Assembly (NCBI GenBank): GCA_027485795.1 | Contig: JAIXQK010000132.1 | Coordinates: 1-64,000, forward strand | Source: Oxalobacteraceae bacterium | Lineage (GTDB): Bacteria > Pseudomonadota > Gammaproteobacteria > Burkholderiales > Burkholderiaceae_D | DNA length: 64,000 nucleotides | Reading direction: 5' to 3' | In this document: positions 54,074 through 64,000 of the stretch, piece by piece | Position numbering within the stretch: position 1 is the first letter of the stretch | Layout of the letters: every line of letters starts with the position of its first letter | Notes under the pieces: model-generated | Told to the model about the DNA's origin: nothing | Seen by the model: the letters and a program-made list of their open reading frames with translations, nothing else | Databases searched by the model: none | Program-made: the position numbers and the translations under genes

Positions 54074-55243
54074 ATGCTGATTGATTTCTTTTTCACGCTG
54101 AAGGACGCGCGAGTTCCGGTCTCGATCAAGGAATTCTTGCTGCTACTCGAAGCCCTTGAAAACAATGTGATCAATCCTTCAATTGATGAGTTTTATTACC
54201 TCGCCCGCACGACGCTAGTCAAAGACGAAGCCAACTTCGATAAATTCGACAAGGCCTTTGGCTATTACTTCCACGGCGCGCAGACCTTATTCGATAAAGC
54301 ACCAGATATACCGCTCGACTGGCTGATCAAACGTCTGCAGCGTGAACTGACCCCAGAGCAAAAAGCGCAAATCGAGAAATTCGGCTACGACAAGCTGATG
54401 GACCGCCTGAAACAACTGCTCGATGAGCAAAAAGCCCGGCATGAGGGCGGTAACAAATGGATAGGCACAGGCGGCACATCCCCTTTCGGTAACGGCGGTG
54501 TGAATCCGGAAGGTATCCGTATCGGTGGTGAGGGCGGCAACCGCAGCGCAGTCAAGGTGTGGGATGCGCGCGCATTCCGGGACTATGACAGCGAGCGCGA
54601 ACTCGGTACACGCAATATCAAGGTCGCATTGCGGCGACTGCGACAGTTTGCACGTGAGGGCTTGGAGGAAGAACTAGCGCTCGACGACACCATCCGTGCA
54701 ACCGCGAACAATGCCGGCTGGCTCGATCTGAAGATGCAGCCCGAGCGCAAGAACAAGGTCAAGGTGCTAATGCTGATGGATGTCGGCGGCACCATGGATG
54801 ACCACATCGCACAGGTGGAAGAGCTATTCTCGGCGGCCAAGTCCGAATTCAAGAACATGGAATTCTTCTACTTCCACAACTGCGTCTATGATCATCTTTG
54901 GAAGCATAATCACCGGCGGCACGCCGAGCGTTTCCCGAGCTGGGATGTGATCCGCAAATATCCTGCGGATACCAAGCTGATATTTGTCGGTGATGCGACC
55001 ATGAGCCCGTATGAAATCGTGCAGCCGGGTGGCTCAGTCGAGTACAACAATGAAGAGGCCGGCGCAGTCTGGATACAGCGCTTCACACAACAATTTTCCA
55101 AGTACGTCTGGCTGAACCCGGAGCCCGAGGGCTTGTGGCAATACCGGCAATCAATCACGATCATCCGCCAGCTAATGTCTGATCGCATGTACCCGATCAC
55201 GATGGAAGGCCTAGATCGGGCGATGCAATGGCTGTCCAAATAA
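54074..55243 (+). CDS. VWA (CoxE-like) partner of the MoxR ATPase
   Basis: The 389-residue protein has an N-terminal helical part (MLIDFFFTLKDARVPVSIKE) and a Gly-rich linker (WIGTGGTSPFGNGG, RIGGEGG). A C-terminal von Willebrand A-type domain follows with KVKVLMLMDVGGTMDDHIAQ. The metal-site signature is DVGGTM instead of the usual DxSxS, so the first Ser is Gly and the second is Thr. EFFYFHNCVYDHLW and KLIFVGDATMSPYEI follow. It lies directly after the MoxR gene and 78 bp before parE. No membrane segments are seen. Confidence 0.87.
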   Translation: MLIDFFFTLKDARVPVSIKEFLLLLEALENNVINPSIDEFYYLARTTLVKDEANFDKFDKAFGYYFHGAQTLFDKAPDIPLDWLIKRLQRELTPEQKAQIEKFGYDKLMDRLKQLLDEQKARHEGGNKWIGTGGTSPFGNGGVNPEGIRIGGEGGNRSAVKVWDARAFRDYDSERELGTRNIKVALRRLRQFAREGLEEELALDDTIRATANNAGWLDLKMQPERKNKVKVLMLMDVGGTMDDHIAQVEELFSAAKSEFKNMEFFYFHNCVYDHLWKHNHRRHAERFPSWDVIRKYPADTKLIFVGDATMSPYEIVQPGGSVEYNNEEAGAVWIQRFTQQFSKYVWLNPEPEGLWQYRQSITIIRQLMSDRMYPITMEGLDRAMQWLSK

Positions 55244-55321
55244 TCTGCGAATAATTCATTACAATCCCGGAGTTCGCCCGTACAGGGCGAGTTCTCTGCT
55301 TAATCCAACTACTGTTATCGA

Positions 55322-57313
55322 ATGGTCAGCAAAAAAAACGACTACAGCGAATCATCGATTCGCGTCTTAAAAGGCCTCGAGCCCGTCAAACAACGGCCGG
55401 GTATGTACACCCGTACGGAGAATCCGCTGCACATCATCCAGGAAGTGATCGATAACGCTTCGGATGAAGCCCTCGGCGGCTATTGCAAGCATATTGAGGT
55501 CACACTAAACACGGACGGTAGCGTCAGCGTCGAGGATGATGGGCGTGGCATCCCAGTTGGCTTGCACCCAGAAGAGAAAGTGCCAACGGTTGAAATTGTT
55601 TTCACGCGTTTGCATGCCGGTGGCAAATTCGACAAAGGCTCCGGCGGCGCGTATGCATTCTCCGGTGGCTTGCATGGTGTCGGTGTATCGGTCACGAACG
55701 CGCTGTCGTCGAAGCTTGAGATCACCGTCTGGCGCAAGGATGACAAAGGCCAGGGTGTGCATACGCTTCAATTTGCGAATGGTGACGTGGTACAGAAGCT
55801 GAAGTCACGCGCCGCTGGCAAGGATGATAAAAAAGGTGGGACCCGAGTCACTGTCTGGCCCAATCCCAAATATTTCGACTCACCGCAGATTCCGCTCGGC
55901 GAGCTACAACGCCTGCTGCGCTCCAAGGCGGTGCTTCTACCTGGCGTCAAAGTCTCACTCACTCACGCTAAAACTGGCGATACCCAGTCCTGGCTGTATG
56001 AGCAAGGTCTGCGCGGTTACTTGAGCGAGTCGCTTTCGCAGAGCGGTGGCGGCAACCTGTTGATTCCTTTCTTCGAAGGTGAGCAATATGCCAGCGCCGA
56101 TGCGGATGGCTTTGCCGAGGGTGAAGGCGCCGCTTGGGTAGTCGCGTGGACGGAAGAAGGCAATGTAGTGCGCGAGTCTTACGTCAATCTGATACCCACG
56201 CCTGCCGGTGGCACGCATGAATCCGGCTTGCGCGAAGGCCTGTTCGGTGCGGTAAAGAGTTTTGTTGAGCTGCATTCGTTATTGCCGAAGGGCGTCAAGC
56301 TACTGCCGGAAGATGTGTTCGCGCGTACCTCATTCGTGCTATCAGCGAAAGTGCTTGATCCACAGTTTCAAGGCCAGATCAAAGAAAAGCTCAACTCACG
56401 CGATGCGGTTCGACTGGTCGCTGGTTATTCACGAGGAGCGCTTGAGCTTTGGTTGAACCAGCATGTTGACTACGGACGCAAGCTCGCAGAGCTGGTGATC
56501 CGTCAGGCGCAGAGCCGTTTGAAGTCAGCGCAGAAAGTCGAGAAACGAAAATCGTCGGGTGTGGCAGTGTTACCCGGGAAGCTGACCGATTGTGAATCGA
56601 CCGACATTACGCGTAATGAGATTTTTTTAGTCGAGGGTGATTCTGCAGGTGGCTCAGCAAAGATGGGGCGCGATAAAGAATTCCAAGCCATCCTGCCATT
56701 GCGCGGCAAGGTACTGAATGCTTGGGAAACCGAGCGCGATCGCTTGTTTGCCAATAACGAGATTCACGACATCGCCGTCGCGATTGGTGTTGATCCGCAC
56801 AGTAAAAACGATAATCCTGATCTTTCAAATCTACGCTACGGGCGGATCTGTATCTTGTCGGATGCGGACGTTGATGGCTCGCATATTCAGGTACTACTAC
56901 TCACACTGTTCTTCAAGCATTTCCCAAAGCTGATCGAACACGGCCATATCCATATCGCTCGTCCACCGCTCTATCGGGTGGACGCGCCTGCACGTGGCAA
57001 GAAGCCAGCGCAGAAGATTTATGCACTTGATAGTGGCGAATTAGAAGCGGTCGAGGACAAGCTACGCAAAGATGGCGTGAAAGACGGCGCATGGAATATC
57101 GCACGCTTCAAGGGCTTGGGCGAGATGAGTGCAGATCAGTTGTGGGAAACCACCATGAATCCTGATACGCGCCGTTTATTACCAGTGGCCTTGGGTGAGC
57201 TGGATCTGAAAGCATCCGAGCAGCGCTTCACCATGTTGATGGGTAAAGGTGAAGCAGCAGCCCGCCGAGCGTGGCTGGAAGAGCATGGCAATGAAGTGGA
57301 AGCGGATATCTAA
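55322..57313 (+). CDS. parE: DNA topoisomerase IV subunit B
   Basis: This ATPase subunit decatenates chromosomes with ParC. The 663 residues start with RVLKGLEPVKQRPGMYTRTE. The ATP site is EVIDNASDEALGG and VEDDGRGIPVGLHP, then the GSGGAYAFSGGLHGVG lid. The TOPRIM domain has VEGDSAGGSAKMGRDKEFQA, ILPLRGKVLNAWE and SDADVDGSHI. KGLGEMSADQLWETTMNP closes the conserved part. It is about 10 bp before parC in one operon. The sequence is closer to ParE than to GyrB in length and the KMGRDKEFQAILP text. Confidence 0.96.
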   Translation: MVSKKNDYSESSIRVLKGLEPVKQRPGMYTRTENPLHIIQEVIDNASDEALGGYCKHIEVTLNTDGSVSVEDDGRGIPVGLHPEEKVPTVEIVFTRLHAGGKFDKGSGGAYAFSGGLHGVGVSVTNALSSKLEITVWRKDDKGQGVHTLQFANGDVVQKLKSRAAGKDDKKGGTRVTVWPNPKYFDSPQIPLGELQRLLRSKAVLLPGVKVSLTHAKTGDTQSWLYEQGLRGYLSESLSQSGGGNLLIPFFEGEQYASADADGFAEGEGAAWVVAWTEEGNVVRESYVNLIPTPAGGTHESGLREGLFGAVKSFVELHSLLPKGVKLLPEDVFARTSFVLSAKVLDPQFQGQIKEKLNSRDAVRLVAGYSRGALELWLNQHVDYGRKLAELVIRQAQSRLKSAQKVEKRKSSGVAVLPGKLTDCESTDITRNEIFLVEGDSAGGSAKMGRDKEFQAILPLRGKVLNAWETERDRLFANNEIHDIAVAIGVDPHSKNDNPDLSNLRYGRICILSDADVDGSHIQVLLLTLFFKHFPKLIEHGHIHIARPPLYRVDAPARGKKPAQKIYALDSGELEAVEDKLRKDGVKDGAWNIARFKGLGEMSADQLWETTMNPDTRRLLPVALGELDLKASEQRFTMLMGKGEAAARRAWLEEHGNEVEADI

Positions 57314-57322
57314 GGCTTAAAA

Positions 57323-59638
57323 ATGACCGACCAAACCAACCTATTCGAATCCGCCACTGACGATAGTGGCGAATCGCTCACACTCGCTACCTTTGCCGAA
57401 CGCGCTTATCTTGATTATGCGATCTCCGTTGTCAAAGGCCGTGCGCTACCCGATGTCTGCGATGGACAAAAGCCGGTACAGCGTCGCATCTTGTACGCAA
57501 TGGATCAGCTGCGACTCGATCCAACTGCAAAGCCGAGAAAGTCAGCCGCAGTCGTAGGCGATGTATTGGGTAAGCTGCACCCACATGGTGACCAGTCGGT
57601 GTATGACGCCATGGTACGTATGGCGCAGAGCTTTGCACTGCGCTACCCGCTAGTCGATGGCCATGGTAACTTTGGCTCGCGTGATGGCGATGGCGCTGCG
57701 GCGATGCGCTACACCGAAGCGCGACTGACGCCGATCTCTCAGCTACTGCTGGATGAGATCGACATGGGCACGGTCGATTTTGTACCGAACTACGATGGCT
57801 CAAGCGAAGAGCCTAAGCTGCTACCGGCGCGACTACCGTTCGTTTTGCTGAATGGTGCCTCAGGTATCGCCGTCGGTCTCGCGACGGAAATCCCGTCGCA
57901 TAATCTGACCGAAGTAGCGGAAGCTGCAGTCGCACTCATCAAGAATCCCAAGCTGTCGCATGAATCCTTGATGGCGCTAATTCCCGGGCCGGACTTTCCG
58001 GGTGGTGGTCAGATCATCACGCCACCGGCGCAGATCAGCGAGATTTATCAAGCCGGTCGCGGCAGTATCAAAGTCCGCGCGCGCTGGAAGATTGAAGATC
58101 TTGCACGCGGTCAGTGGCAGTTGATCGTCACCGAGCTGCCGCCAGGTACATCAGCGCAAAAAATTCTGGAAGAAATTGAAGAGCTGACCAACCCCAAGGT
58201 CAAACTCGGCAAGAAGGGTCTCACCCCAGAGCAACTCGCTACTAAGCAAACAATCCTTGGCGTACTGGATACGGTTCGCGATGAGTCCGGGCGCGAAGCA
58301 CCGGTGCGCTTAGTGTTTGAGCCGAAGTCAAAAAATCAAGATCAGGAAGAGTTCAGCAACCTGCTGCTCGCGCATACCTCGCTCGAGAATAATGCGGCCA
58401 TTAATCTGGTGATGATCGGCGCCGATGGTCGTCCGCGGCAAAAAGGCCTGGGCGATATTCTGCGTGAATGGATAGGCTTCCGGTTCGATACTGTTACCCG
58501 TCGCACACAGCATCGTCTGGGCAAGGTAGATGACCGCATTCATATTCTTGAAGGCCGCGAAGCTGTCCTGCTGAATATCGATAAAGTCATCAAGATTATT
58601 CGTGAATCAGACGAGCCCAAGCCGGCGCTGATGAAAGCCTTCAAGCTGTCGGATCGACAGGCCGAGGATATTCTTGAAATTCGCTTGCGTCAGTTAGCGC
58701 GACTCGAAGCCATCAAGATTCAACAAGAGTTGGCTGAGCTACGTAAAGAGCGTGTCGTACTACAAGATCTGCTCGACCAGCCTGCCTCCATGAAAAAGCT
58801 GCTCGTCAAAGAGATCGAAGGCGATGCAAAACAATATGGTGATGCACGACGCACCTTGATCGAAGTGGCCGAGCGCGCAGTGGCCGAGCAAAAGCTGATC
58901 GATGAGCCGGTCACCGTCGTGATCTCGCAAAAAGGTTGGGTACGTTCCCGCCAAGGGTATGGTCATGACGCGCAGCAGTTCAGCTTCAAATCGGGCGATG
59001 CGCTCTACGCTGCCTTCGAGTGCCGTACGGTCGATACCCTACTTGCGTTTGGATCAAACGGTCGGGTGTATTCAGTCGCGGTCGCGCAGCTACCGGGCGC
59101 AAGGGGTGATGGTGTACCAGTGACGACCTTGGTCGAGCTTGAGCCCGGCACACGGCTGCTGCATTACTTTGCCGGCGCTGCCAACACGCCGCTCTTGCTG
59201 GCGTCAACCGCAGCGTATGGATTCTCTGCCAAAGCGGGCGATATGGTGTCGAGACAAAAGGGTGGCAAATCCTTCATGACGATGGATGAAGGTGATGAGC
59301 CCCTGATGCCACGCGTCATCGCTGCAAACGCGAGTGCTGTAGCTTGCCTATCTGAACGTGGAAGATTATTGGTGTTCGGGCTCGCTGACATCAAAACCCA
59401 ATCGGCCGGTGGCCGTGGTGTGACGCTGATGGAGTTGGATGACAAAGAACGACTTCTCGCAGCCGAACCCATTACGCAAAAAGGTGTGCGTGTGATCGGA
59501 ACTGGTCAGCGTAGCGGAAAAGCGCAAGAAAGTAATCTTTCGGGAGCGGATCTGACCCACCATATCGGCAAGCGCGCACGCAAGGGCAAACTACTAGCAT
59601 CGCGCATGAAAGCGACTCAGCTAGTGTCGCTCGGCTGA
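57323..59638 (+). CDS. parC: DNA topoisomerase IV subunit A
   Basis: This DNA-cutting subunit acts with ParE. The 771 residues contain [34 protein letters not shown], the quinolone-determining region with [28 protein letters not shown], and the catalytic Tyr in [11 protein letters not shown]. The C-terminal part forms the beta-pinwheel, here with [20 protein letters not shown] and [20 protein letters not shown]. GyrA's full C-terminal GyrA-box is absent, supporting ParC. It is the last gene of the parEC operon and converges with the tad genes. Confidence 0.96.
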   Translation: MTDQTNLFESATDDSGESLTLATFAERAYLDYAISVVKGRALPDVCDGQKPVQRRILYAMDQLRLDPTAKPRKSAAVVGDVLGKLHPHGDQSVYDAMVRMAQSFALRYPLVDGHGNFGSRDGDGAAAMRYTEARLTPISQLLLDEIDMGTVDFVPNYDGSSEEPKLLPARLPFVLLNGASGIAVGLATEIPSHNLTEVAEAAVALIKNPKLSHESLMALIPGPDFPGGGQIITPPAQISEIYQAGRGSIKVRARWKIEDLARGQWQLIVTELPPGTSAQKILEEIEELTNPKVKLGKKGLTPEQLATKQTILGVLDTVRDESGREAPVRLVFEPKSKNQDQEEFSNLLLAHTSLENNAAINLVMIGADGRPRQKGLGDILREWIGFRFDTVTRRTQHRLGKVDDRIHILEGREAVLLNIDKVIKIIRESDEPKPALMKAFKLSDRQAEDILEIRLRQLARLEAIKIQQELAELRKERVVLQDLLDQPASMKKLLVKEIEGDAKQYGDARRTLIEVAERAVAEQKLIDEPVTVVISQKGWVRSRQGYGHDAQQFSFKSGDALYAAFECRTVDTLLAFGSNGRVYSVAVAQLPGARGDGVPVTTLVELEPGTRLLHYFAGAANTPLLLASTAAYGFSAKAGDMVSRQKGGKSFMTMDEGDEPLMPRVIAANASAVACLSERGRLLVFGLADIKTQSAGGRGVTLMELDDKERLLAAEPITQKGVRVIGTGQRSGKAQESNLSGADLTHHIGKRARKGKLLASRMKATQLVSLG

Positions 59639-59654
59639 TAAGCCTTCTTTAAAT

Positions 59655-60683
59655 TCACGAGCTTGGCGCAGGCACAACCGATGCCAAGCGCTCCTTCAGC
59701 TGCGCGATATTCTTGCAGTCATGCCCGAGAATAATGCGCAGCGTTCCTCTCTGCTCGGTGTTTGACCGAAAACTCGTTCTAATACCTAGCATGCTTGAAA
59801 AACGTCGTGCATCGTCGGCATGGTGTGGCAAGTACTCAATCCGGGTCAATTCAACGCTGTAGTTTTTGTAATTCGCTGTTCTGACAACGCGCCAGTGGTC
59901 CACGGGTAGCGAAGAACCCAATTGTTTGGCTAAACCATTCACGCCATTGCCATTGACCAGCTCGACTGACAGTGCTGCACCATTTATAAGCTTGGCCGAA
60001 ACATTTAACTGCACGTCAGACGATGACAAGACACTCACTTCGGACTTGTTTTGCGATACCTTGTCTGATTGAGACGCTAGCGATGGCGACGCTGATATTG
60101 GGTAGCGCAGTGCGTAGGTTGATGGCCCAGTCACTTCAATCGCGTTGTCGGATGAAACGATAACGGGCAACAAATCGGTCTTGACGACCAGTTCAGTTTC
60201 GCTCGGCGCGTTCAGCTTTTTATCGATTGCCTGCAATCGGCTACGGTTACTCTCGTTAGAAGGATCGATAATCAATGCCTGCTGCAGGGCGTCACGCGCC
60301 TCCCACTCTCGACCGCGCAACTGAAGTGCATAAGCCAGATTCGAATACACGTGTGGTACCGGATGATCTTTGGACAACTGCTGCAAAAGAACAATCGCGT
60401 TGTCAAGATCGCCGCTGATACCCATTACCGCAGCGATGCCATTCTTGGCCTCGGCGTGTGTCGGATCGAGTGACAATGCGCTGATATAAGCCTGCTTGGC
60501 TTCGACATACTGTCCTGCACGGTGTAATTGCCTACCACGCTCATATTCACTCTGAGCGCTTTTCACTAACCGTAGTTGCGACTGAGGGTGTGAATCAAAC
60601 AGACTACTCATACTGGGGAAGATAGAGCAACCCAATAGTAGTGGCCCACAAAGTGATAGCGAGATACCCGTCCTTGTTTTCAC
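59655..60683 (-). CDS. TadD-like TPR lipoprotein with LytR_C domain
   Basis: This 342-residue lipoprotein has a signal ending in LLLGC (lipobox, Cys at about 19). TPR-type repeats follow: EYERGRQLHRAGQYVEAKQA, ALSLDPTHAEAKNGIAAVMG and YSNLAYALQLRGREWEARDA. The C-terminal about 90 residues form a LytR_C-type domain (VELVNGNGVNGLAKQLGSSL and TLRIILGHD). Such TPR lipoproteins act as TadD, assisting secretin or pilus assembly in the Flp/Tad machine. It is the last gene of the tad run, 20 bp after tadC. The fusion with LytR_C suggests a link to murein. Confidence 0.85.
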   Translation of the reverse strand: MKTRTGISLSLCGPLLLGCSIFPSMSSLFDSHPQSQLRLVKSAQSEYERGRQLHRAGQYVEAKQAYISALSLDPTHAEAKNGIAAVMGISGDLDNAIVLLQQLSKDHPVPHVYSNLAYALQLRGREWEARDALQQALIIDPSNESNRSRLQAIDKKLNAPSETELVVKTDLLPVIVSSDNAIEVTGPSTYALRYPISASPSLASQSDKVSQNKSEVSVLSSSDVQLNVSAKLINGAALSVELVNGNGVNGLAKQLGSSLPVDHWRVVRTANYKNYSVELTRIEYLPHHADDARRFSSMLGIRTSFRSNTEQRGTLRIILGHDCKNIAQLKERLASVVPAPSS

Positions 60684-60703
60684 TGTTGACTCCTTAGACT
60701 GCG

Positions 60704-61639
60704 TCAGTTTGACCCCAAACTCGGCAATAAAACCCGATAAATTTGTATCATTGCTGGTCCAACCAGTACCAGCATCAGCGTTGGGAAAATCATGAAAATC
60801 AGCGGCATGAGTAGCTTTACTGCGATTTTGGCGGCCGCCTCTTCTGCACGCTGCCGACGCTTGGTGCGCAAATTGTCTGCATGCACTCGTAGCGAATCAC
60901 CCATGCTGGTGCCGAAGCGATCGGCTTGTATCATCATCGCGACCAGTAGGTCGATTTCCTCGATTCCGGTTCGCAAAGCCAGATGCCGTAGCGCCGTCTC
61001 TCTCGAGAATCCGCTTCTCAACTCCATCAGTACGAGTTGCAGTTCTTGCGCCAAAACCTTGCTCTTGATATCGATCTCGGCAGCGACTTTTGCGATCGCT
61101 TGATCAAGACCCAAGCCAGACTCGACACAAATAATCAATAAATCAAGCGCATCTGGAAAAGACTCGAATATCTCGCGTTGGCGATCAGCAATCTTGTAGC
61201 GCAAGACGAGATTAGGTAGGTAGTAACCCACTGCTGAGGCGCTGATCAGGACGAATAGAATGCGGCCGACACCCGAAGCTAGAAGCCCCTCACCACTCAG
61301 GGCCAATGTGATGAGCGGAAAGCTCAAGGCCAGCAGAGTCTTGATGCCAAAGAAAATTGTCGGCGCCGAAGGCTGGCGCCAGCCCGCGTTGATAAATGCG
61401 ATGCGAATCGCAGACCCTTCCCAGCCCTCTGCTGGTAGCGATAGTTTTGCGAGCGGCTGAATTACACTGGCCAGTCGCTCGCGCCAACGTGCTGATCGCT
61501 CCACCACGGAATTCGCCGCTATAGTGTCAGCTAGTCGCTGACGCAAACGACTGGTTGTCAACCACCAAACCAAGCCGGCAGATAAACTTGCGATGGAAAA
61601 AAATATAACTACTAAGAATAAGATTGCTTGCATCGTCAT
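60704..61639 (-). CDS. tadC: Tad pilus inner-membrane platform protein TadC
   Basis: This GspF-type platform protein works with TadB beneath the pilus. From ATG 61639 it has 311 residues. The first helix is AILFLVVIFFSIASLSAGLV. A soluble T2SSF domain shows FPDALDLLIICVESGLGLDQ, IAKVAAEIDIKSKVLAQELQ and TGIEEIDLLVAMMIQADRFG. Final helices lie around LLMPLIFMIFPTLMLVLVGP. The frame extends 25 codons upstream into tadB, but the Met-Thr-Met start and site GGAG support 61639. Confidence 0.92.
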   Translation of the reverse strand: MTMQAILFLVVIFFSIASLSAGLVWWLTTSRLRQRLADTIAANSVVERSARWRERLASVIQPLAKLSLPAEGWEGSAIRIAFINAGWRQPSAPTIFFGIKTLLALSFPLITLALSGEGLLASGVGRILFVLISASAVGYYLPNLVLRYKIADRQREIFESFPDALDLLIICVESGLGLDQAIAKVAAEIDIKSKVLAQELQLVLMELRSGFSRETALRHLALRTGIEEIDLLVAMMIQADRFGTSMGDSLRVHADNLRTKRRQRAEEAAAKIAVKLLMPLIFMIFPTLMLVLVGPAMIQIYRVLLPSLGSN

Positions 61640-61673
61640 CGCATGCTCCGAATCAGTAAATGGCTTTATCGCA

Positions 61674-62651
61674 TTACACGCGCAACTGAACGATCGTACG
61701 CATCCATAGCCCACCGAGTAGCATTTGTATTACAGCGATCCCCAGCGCAATCCGACCAGCCGGGTCCTCGACAAGTCGAAGCAGATAATCCGGATTAACC
61801 ACGGATAAGAGCAGCGCCATTGCAATCGGCATCAAGAACAAGATCCAGCCAGAAAGCCTTCCCTCCGCCGATAAGGCACTGACTTGCCCGAGAAGCTTGA
61901 GCCGTTCGCGAATCAGGTAAGACATATTCTGCATAAGTTCAGCCAGATTGCCACCCGTGTCGCGCTGTATCAGTACCGCGACTACCAAGAAGCGCAGATC
62001 ATCGATCGGCACTCGCTGTGACAGATTCTGCATCGCTACGTGTAGGCCAAGACCAAAGTTGATTTCATCAGCAACCTGACGAAACTCACCAGCAATCGGT
62101 TCGGGCATCTCTTCTGCGACCATCTGCATCGTTGCCGGTAGCGCATGGCCGGCGCGTAGACTACGGGCGATCAAATCAGCAACCTCGGGGAGTTGCTGCT
62201 GTATCTGCTGCAAACGTCTAGAGCGCTGCCAGTTGAGCATCGCAAAAGGTATCAGCGCTCCTATCATCGCTATTGCCAATGAAGTCAGCCAACTTCCTGT
62301 TAAGGCTAAGCCGAGCAAGAGGCCGACTACCATACCGGTGCCACAATAAGCCAGTAGATTACTGACATTGATAGCGCTACCTGCCTGTTGCAATTGCGTA
62401 TCCAGTGAGTGTGCCACGGGTATTTTGCGCAAAAAATTATCAATGTCGTGACTGTCTGAAAGCTTGCGCTGTTTCAGTAGTGATACCCGGTAGGCACTTT
62501 GTGCTTGAGTACCGCCCATGGCTTGAATACGTTGACTATAGCGTTGAGCGGCCTGACTTTGTGTCGAGAACCACCAGCGCCATAGTGCTTCCACTGCAAA
62601 AGCAGTTGCGACGAAGATCAACAGTGCAAAGCCCAGAAAAAGCAGATTCAT
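61674..62651 (-). CDS. tadB: Tad pilus inner-membrane platform protein TadB
   Basis: The second platform protein has 325 residues: an N-terminal helix (LLFLGFALLIFVATAFAVEA), two helices around YCGTGMVVGLLLGLALTGSW, and a GspF-type cytoplasmic domain. That domain shows QQLPEVADLIARSLRAGHAL, EEMPEPIAGEFRQVADEINF and VAVLIQRDTGGNLAELMQNM. It lies between tadA (15 bp) and tadC in the usual order. Confidence 0.92.
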   Translation of the reverse strand: MNLLFLGFALLIFVATAFAVEALWRWWFSTQSQAAQRYSQRIQAMGGTQAQSAYRVSLLKQRKLSDSHDIDNFLRKIPVAHSLDTQLQQAGSAINVSNLLAYCGTGMVVGLLLGLALTGSWLTSLAIAMIGALIPFAMLNWQRSRRLQQIQQQLPEVADLIARSLRAGHALPATMQMVAEEMPEPIAGEFRQVADEINFGLGLHVAMQNLSQRVPIDDLRFLVVAVLIQRDTGGNLAELMQNMSYLIRERLKLLGQVSALSAEGRLSGWILFLMPIAMALLLSVVNPDYLLRLVEDPAGRIALGIAVIQMLLGGLWMRTIVQLRV

Positions 62652-62666
62652 GGAAAGCCCCGTTCT

Positions 62667-63989
62667 TCAGCCAAGCGCAGGTGTTGGTTGATAAATTGAG
62701 TCGGGCACCGATACGCCGAATTCCTTGAGTCGATGCTCGAATTGCGGGCAAATGCCTGTTGCGGTGAAATAGCCTTTCACCTTGCCATCGCTAGCAACAC
62801 CCGTTCGGCGGAAGCAGAAAATCTCTTGCGTCGTGATGATGTCGCCTTCCATGCCCGTAATCTCTTGCAGGCTGACTAGCTTTCGACTGCCGTCCGAAAA
62901 TCTCATCAGTTGTATGACGATGGTGATGGCAGAAGAAATCTGCTGCCGAATCGCGCGTAGCCCCAAATTAGCCCCGGCCATCCCGATCATATTCTCCAGC
63001 CGCGCAAGTGCATCGCGCGGTGTATTTGCGTGAATTGTCGCCAGCGAACCCTCATGACCCGTATTCATCGCTTGCAGCATATCGATCGCCTCCGCACCAC
63101 GCACCTCACCCAAAATGATTCGATCCGGTCGCATACGCAATGCATTTCGAACTAACGCACGTTGCGGTACTTCGCCCTTACCTTCGATGTTCGGCGGACG
63201 TGTCTCAAGCCGGACCACATGGGGTTGTTGCAGTCGAAGCTCGGCCGCATCTTCAATGGTGATGATTCGCTCGCTTGAAGGAATAAAGCCTGAGATCACA
63301 TTCAATAACGTGGTCTTGCCACTACCTGTTCCGCCCGAGATGAGGACATTTAGCTTGGCGCACGCTAATGCTTCTAACATTTCAGCAATCTGCGGCGTCA
63401 GTGTTTGACGCGTGACCAGATCATTCATGGTCATCGGCTGCACCGAAAACCGGCGGATTGACAATACCGGTCCATCCAGTGCCAAGGGCGCGATGATGGC
63501 ATTGACACGCGACCCATCTGGCAGTCGTGCGTCCACCATGGGACTCGACTCGTCAATACGGCGGCCGACGCGCGAAACAATTTTTTCGATGATACGCAGG
63601 ACATGTTTATCATCATGAAACTGCACTGAAGTCAGCTGTAGCTTCCCCTTACGCTCGACATAAACCTGTCGATAAGAGTTCACCAGAATGTCGGAGACAC
63701 TCGGATCCAGCATCAAGGATTCGATTGGCCCCAAGCCGGTCATTTCATTCTGCATGTCTTGTACCAGACGTCGACGCTCTGTCTGGTTGACTGGCATGTT
63801 TTCATCGTCGAGGATTCGCTCTATGAGCAGCGCAAGCTCGCGACGAAATTGATCACCAGACAATTGCTGCAATCGCTCCAGATCGATACGCTCAAATACG
63901 GCTTTATACAATCGTTGGGTCAGCGCACGAAATGCGTCGGTATTGAATTCATCCGATACTGAGATATCTTCAACTGAATTCACCGCCAC
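62667..63989 (-). CDS. tadA: Tad pilus assembly ATPase TadA/CpaF
   Basis: This hexameric cytoplasmic ATPase powers Flp pilus assembly. The N-terminal helical part contains [20 protein letters not shown]. The core has [40 protein letters not shown] (Walker A), [40 protein letters not shown] (Walker B) and [24 protein letters not shown] at 63989 is the last possible start in the window, but the frame stays open to the edge. The real start may be outside. Confidence 0.94.
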   Translation of the reverse strand: MAVNSVEDISVSDEFNTDAFRALTQRLYKAVFERIDLERLQQLSGDQFRRELALLIERILDDENMPVNQTERRRLVQDMQNEMTGLGPIESLMLDPSVSDILVNSYRQVYVERKGKLQLTSVQFHDDKHVLRIIEKIVSRVGRRIDESSPMVDARLPDGSRVNAIIAPLALDGPVLSIRRFSVQPMTMNDLVTRQTLTPQIAEMLEALACAKLNVLISGGTGSGKTTLLNVISGFIPSSERIITIEDAAELRLQQPHVVRLETRPPNIEGKGEVPQRALVRNALRMRPDRIILGEVRGAEAIDMLQAMNTGHEGSLATIHANTPRDALARLENMIGMAGANLGLRAIRQQISSAITIVIQLMRFSDGSRKLVSLQEITGMEGDIITTQEIFCFRRTGVASDGKVKGYFTATGICPQFEHRLKEFGVSVPDSIYQPTPALG

Positions 63990-64000
63990 CAGACGATCTC

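Overview
The window reads as the chromosome of a betaproteobacterium, most likely from the Burkholderiales. The support is gene content and order: class I fumarase next to murI; the rimP-nusA-infB-rbfA-truB run; aat-bpt-pyrD; an intracellular PHB depolymerase; an anchor-less RnfB-like ferredoxin coupled to nth; a DUF1841 gene; parE-parC; and a Tad pilus cluster. Most genes look moderately GC-rich by eye. The AT-richer exceptions are the left-edge gene (1-494) and the TonB receptor at about 47-49 kb. No species can be named from sequence alone.

Layout. 0-2.5 kb is a decayed genomic island beside tRNA-Ser(GGA): a large partial surface-type protein read from a TTG start, a small HGG/TGPRT-type element protein, a DUF1376-like gene broken by one in-frame UGA, and the N-terminal half of a P4-type integrase. 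2.6-7.5 kb holds acs, class I fumarase, murI and tRNA-His. 7.6-13.4 kb has a Fur-controlled FecA-like receptor, then the divergent operon mtnP-ald2-apt-mtnA, which reads as a complete 5'-deoxyadenosine/methylthioadenosine 'DHAP shunt' with its own adenine salvage enzyme. 13.4-18.5 kb has a sensor GGDEF-EAL protein, an orphan LivK-type binding protein and a membrane protein. 18.7-31 kb carries dusA, typA and the translation operon, then rluB and scpB, and tRNA-fMet.

31-36.8 kb has a Nudix hydrolase, an ammonium transporter with a sigma54 promoter and an NtrC-like site, the N-degron transferases aat and bpt, pyrD and an aldo-keto reductase. 36.9-43.4 kb is a mixed region (dgkA, iclR-type regulator, pbpG, nitroreductase, HDAC-like, CinA-like, FKBP). 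It also holds N-terminal remnants of two lactate-utilisation genes, lutA and lutC, on the same strand about 6 kb apart. 43.6-45.1 kb has fdxA and its probable ferredoxin reductase. 45.2-49.6 kb is a metal-uptake cassette (DUF2946, TonB receptor, PepSY membrane protein, and an unlisted 44-residue membrane peptide with an overlapping start). 50-59.6 kb has phaZ, rnfB-like/nth, DUF1841, a MoxR ATPase with a von Willebrand A partner, and topoisomerase IV (parE, parC). 59.7-64 kb is the downstream end of a tad operon (tadA, tadB, tadC and a TPR/LytR_C lipoprotein), running off the right edge.

The strongest candidate for an interesting system is the mtnP-ald2-apt-mtnA operon, because its four genes account for every fragment of the nucleoside. 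The DUF2946-receptor-PepSY-micropeptide cassette and the scattered lut remnants come next.
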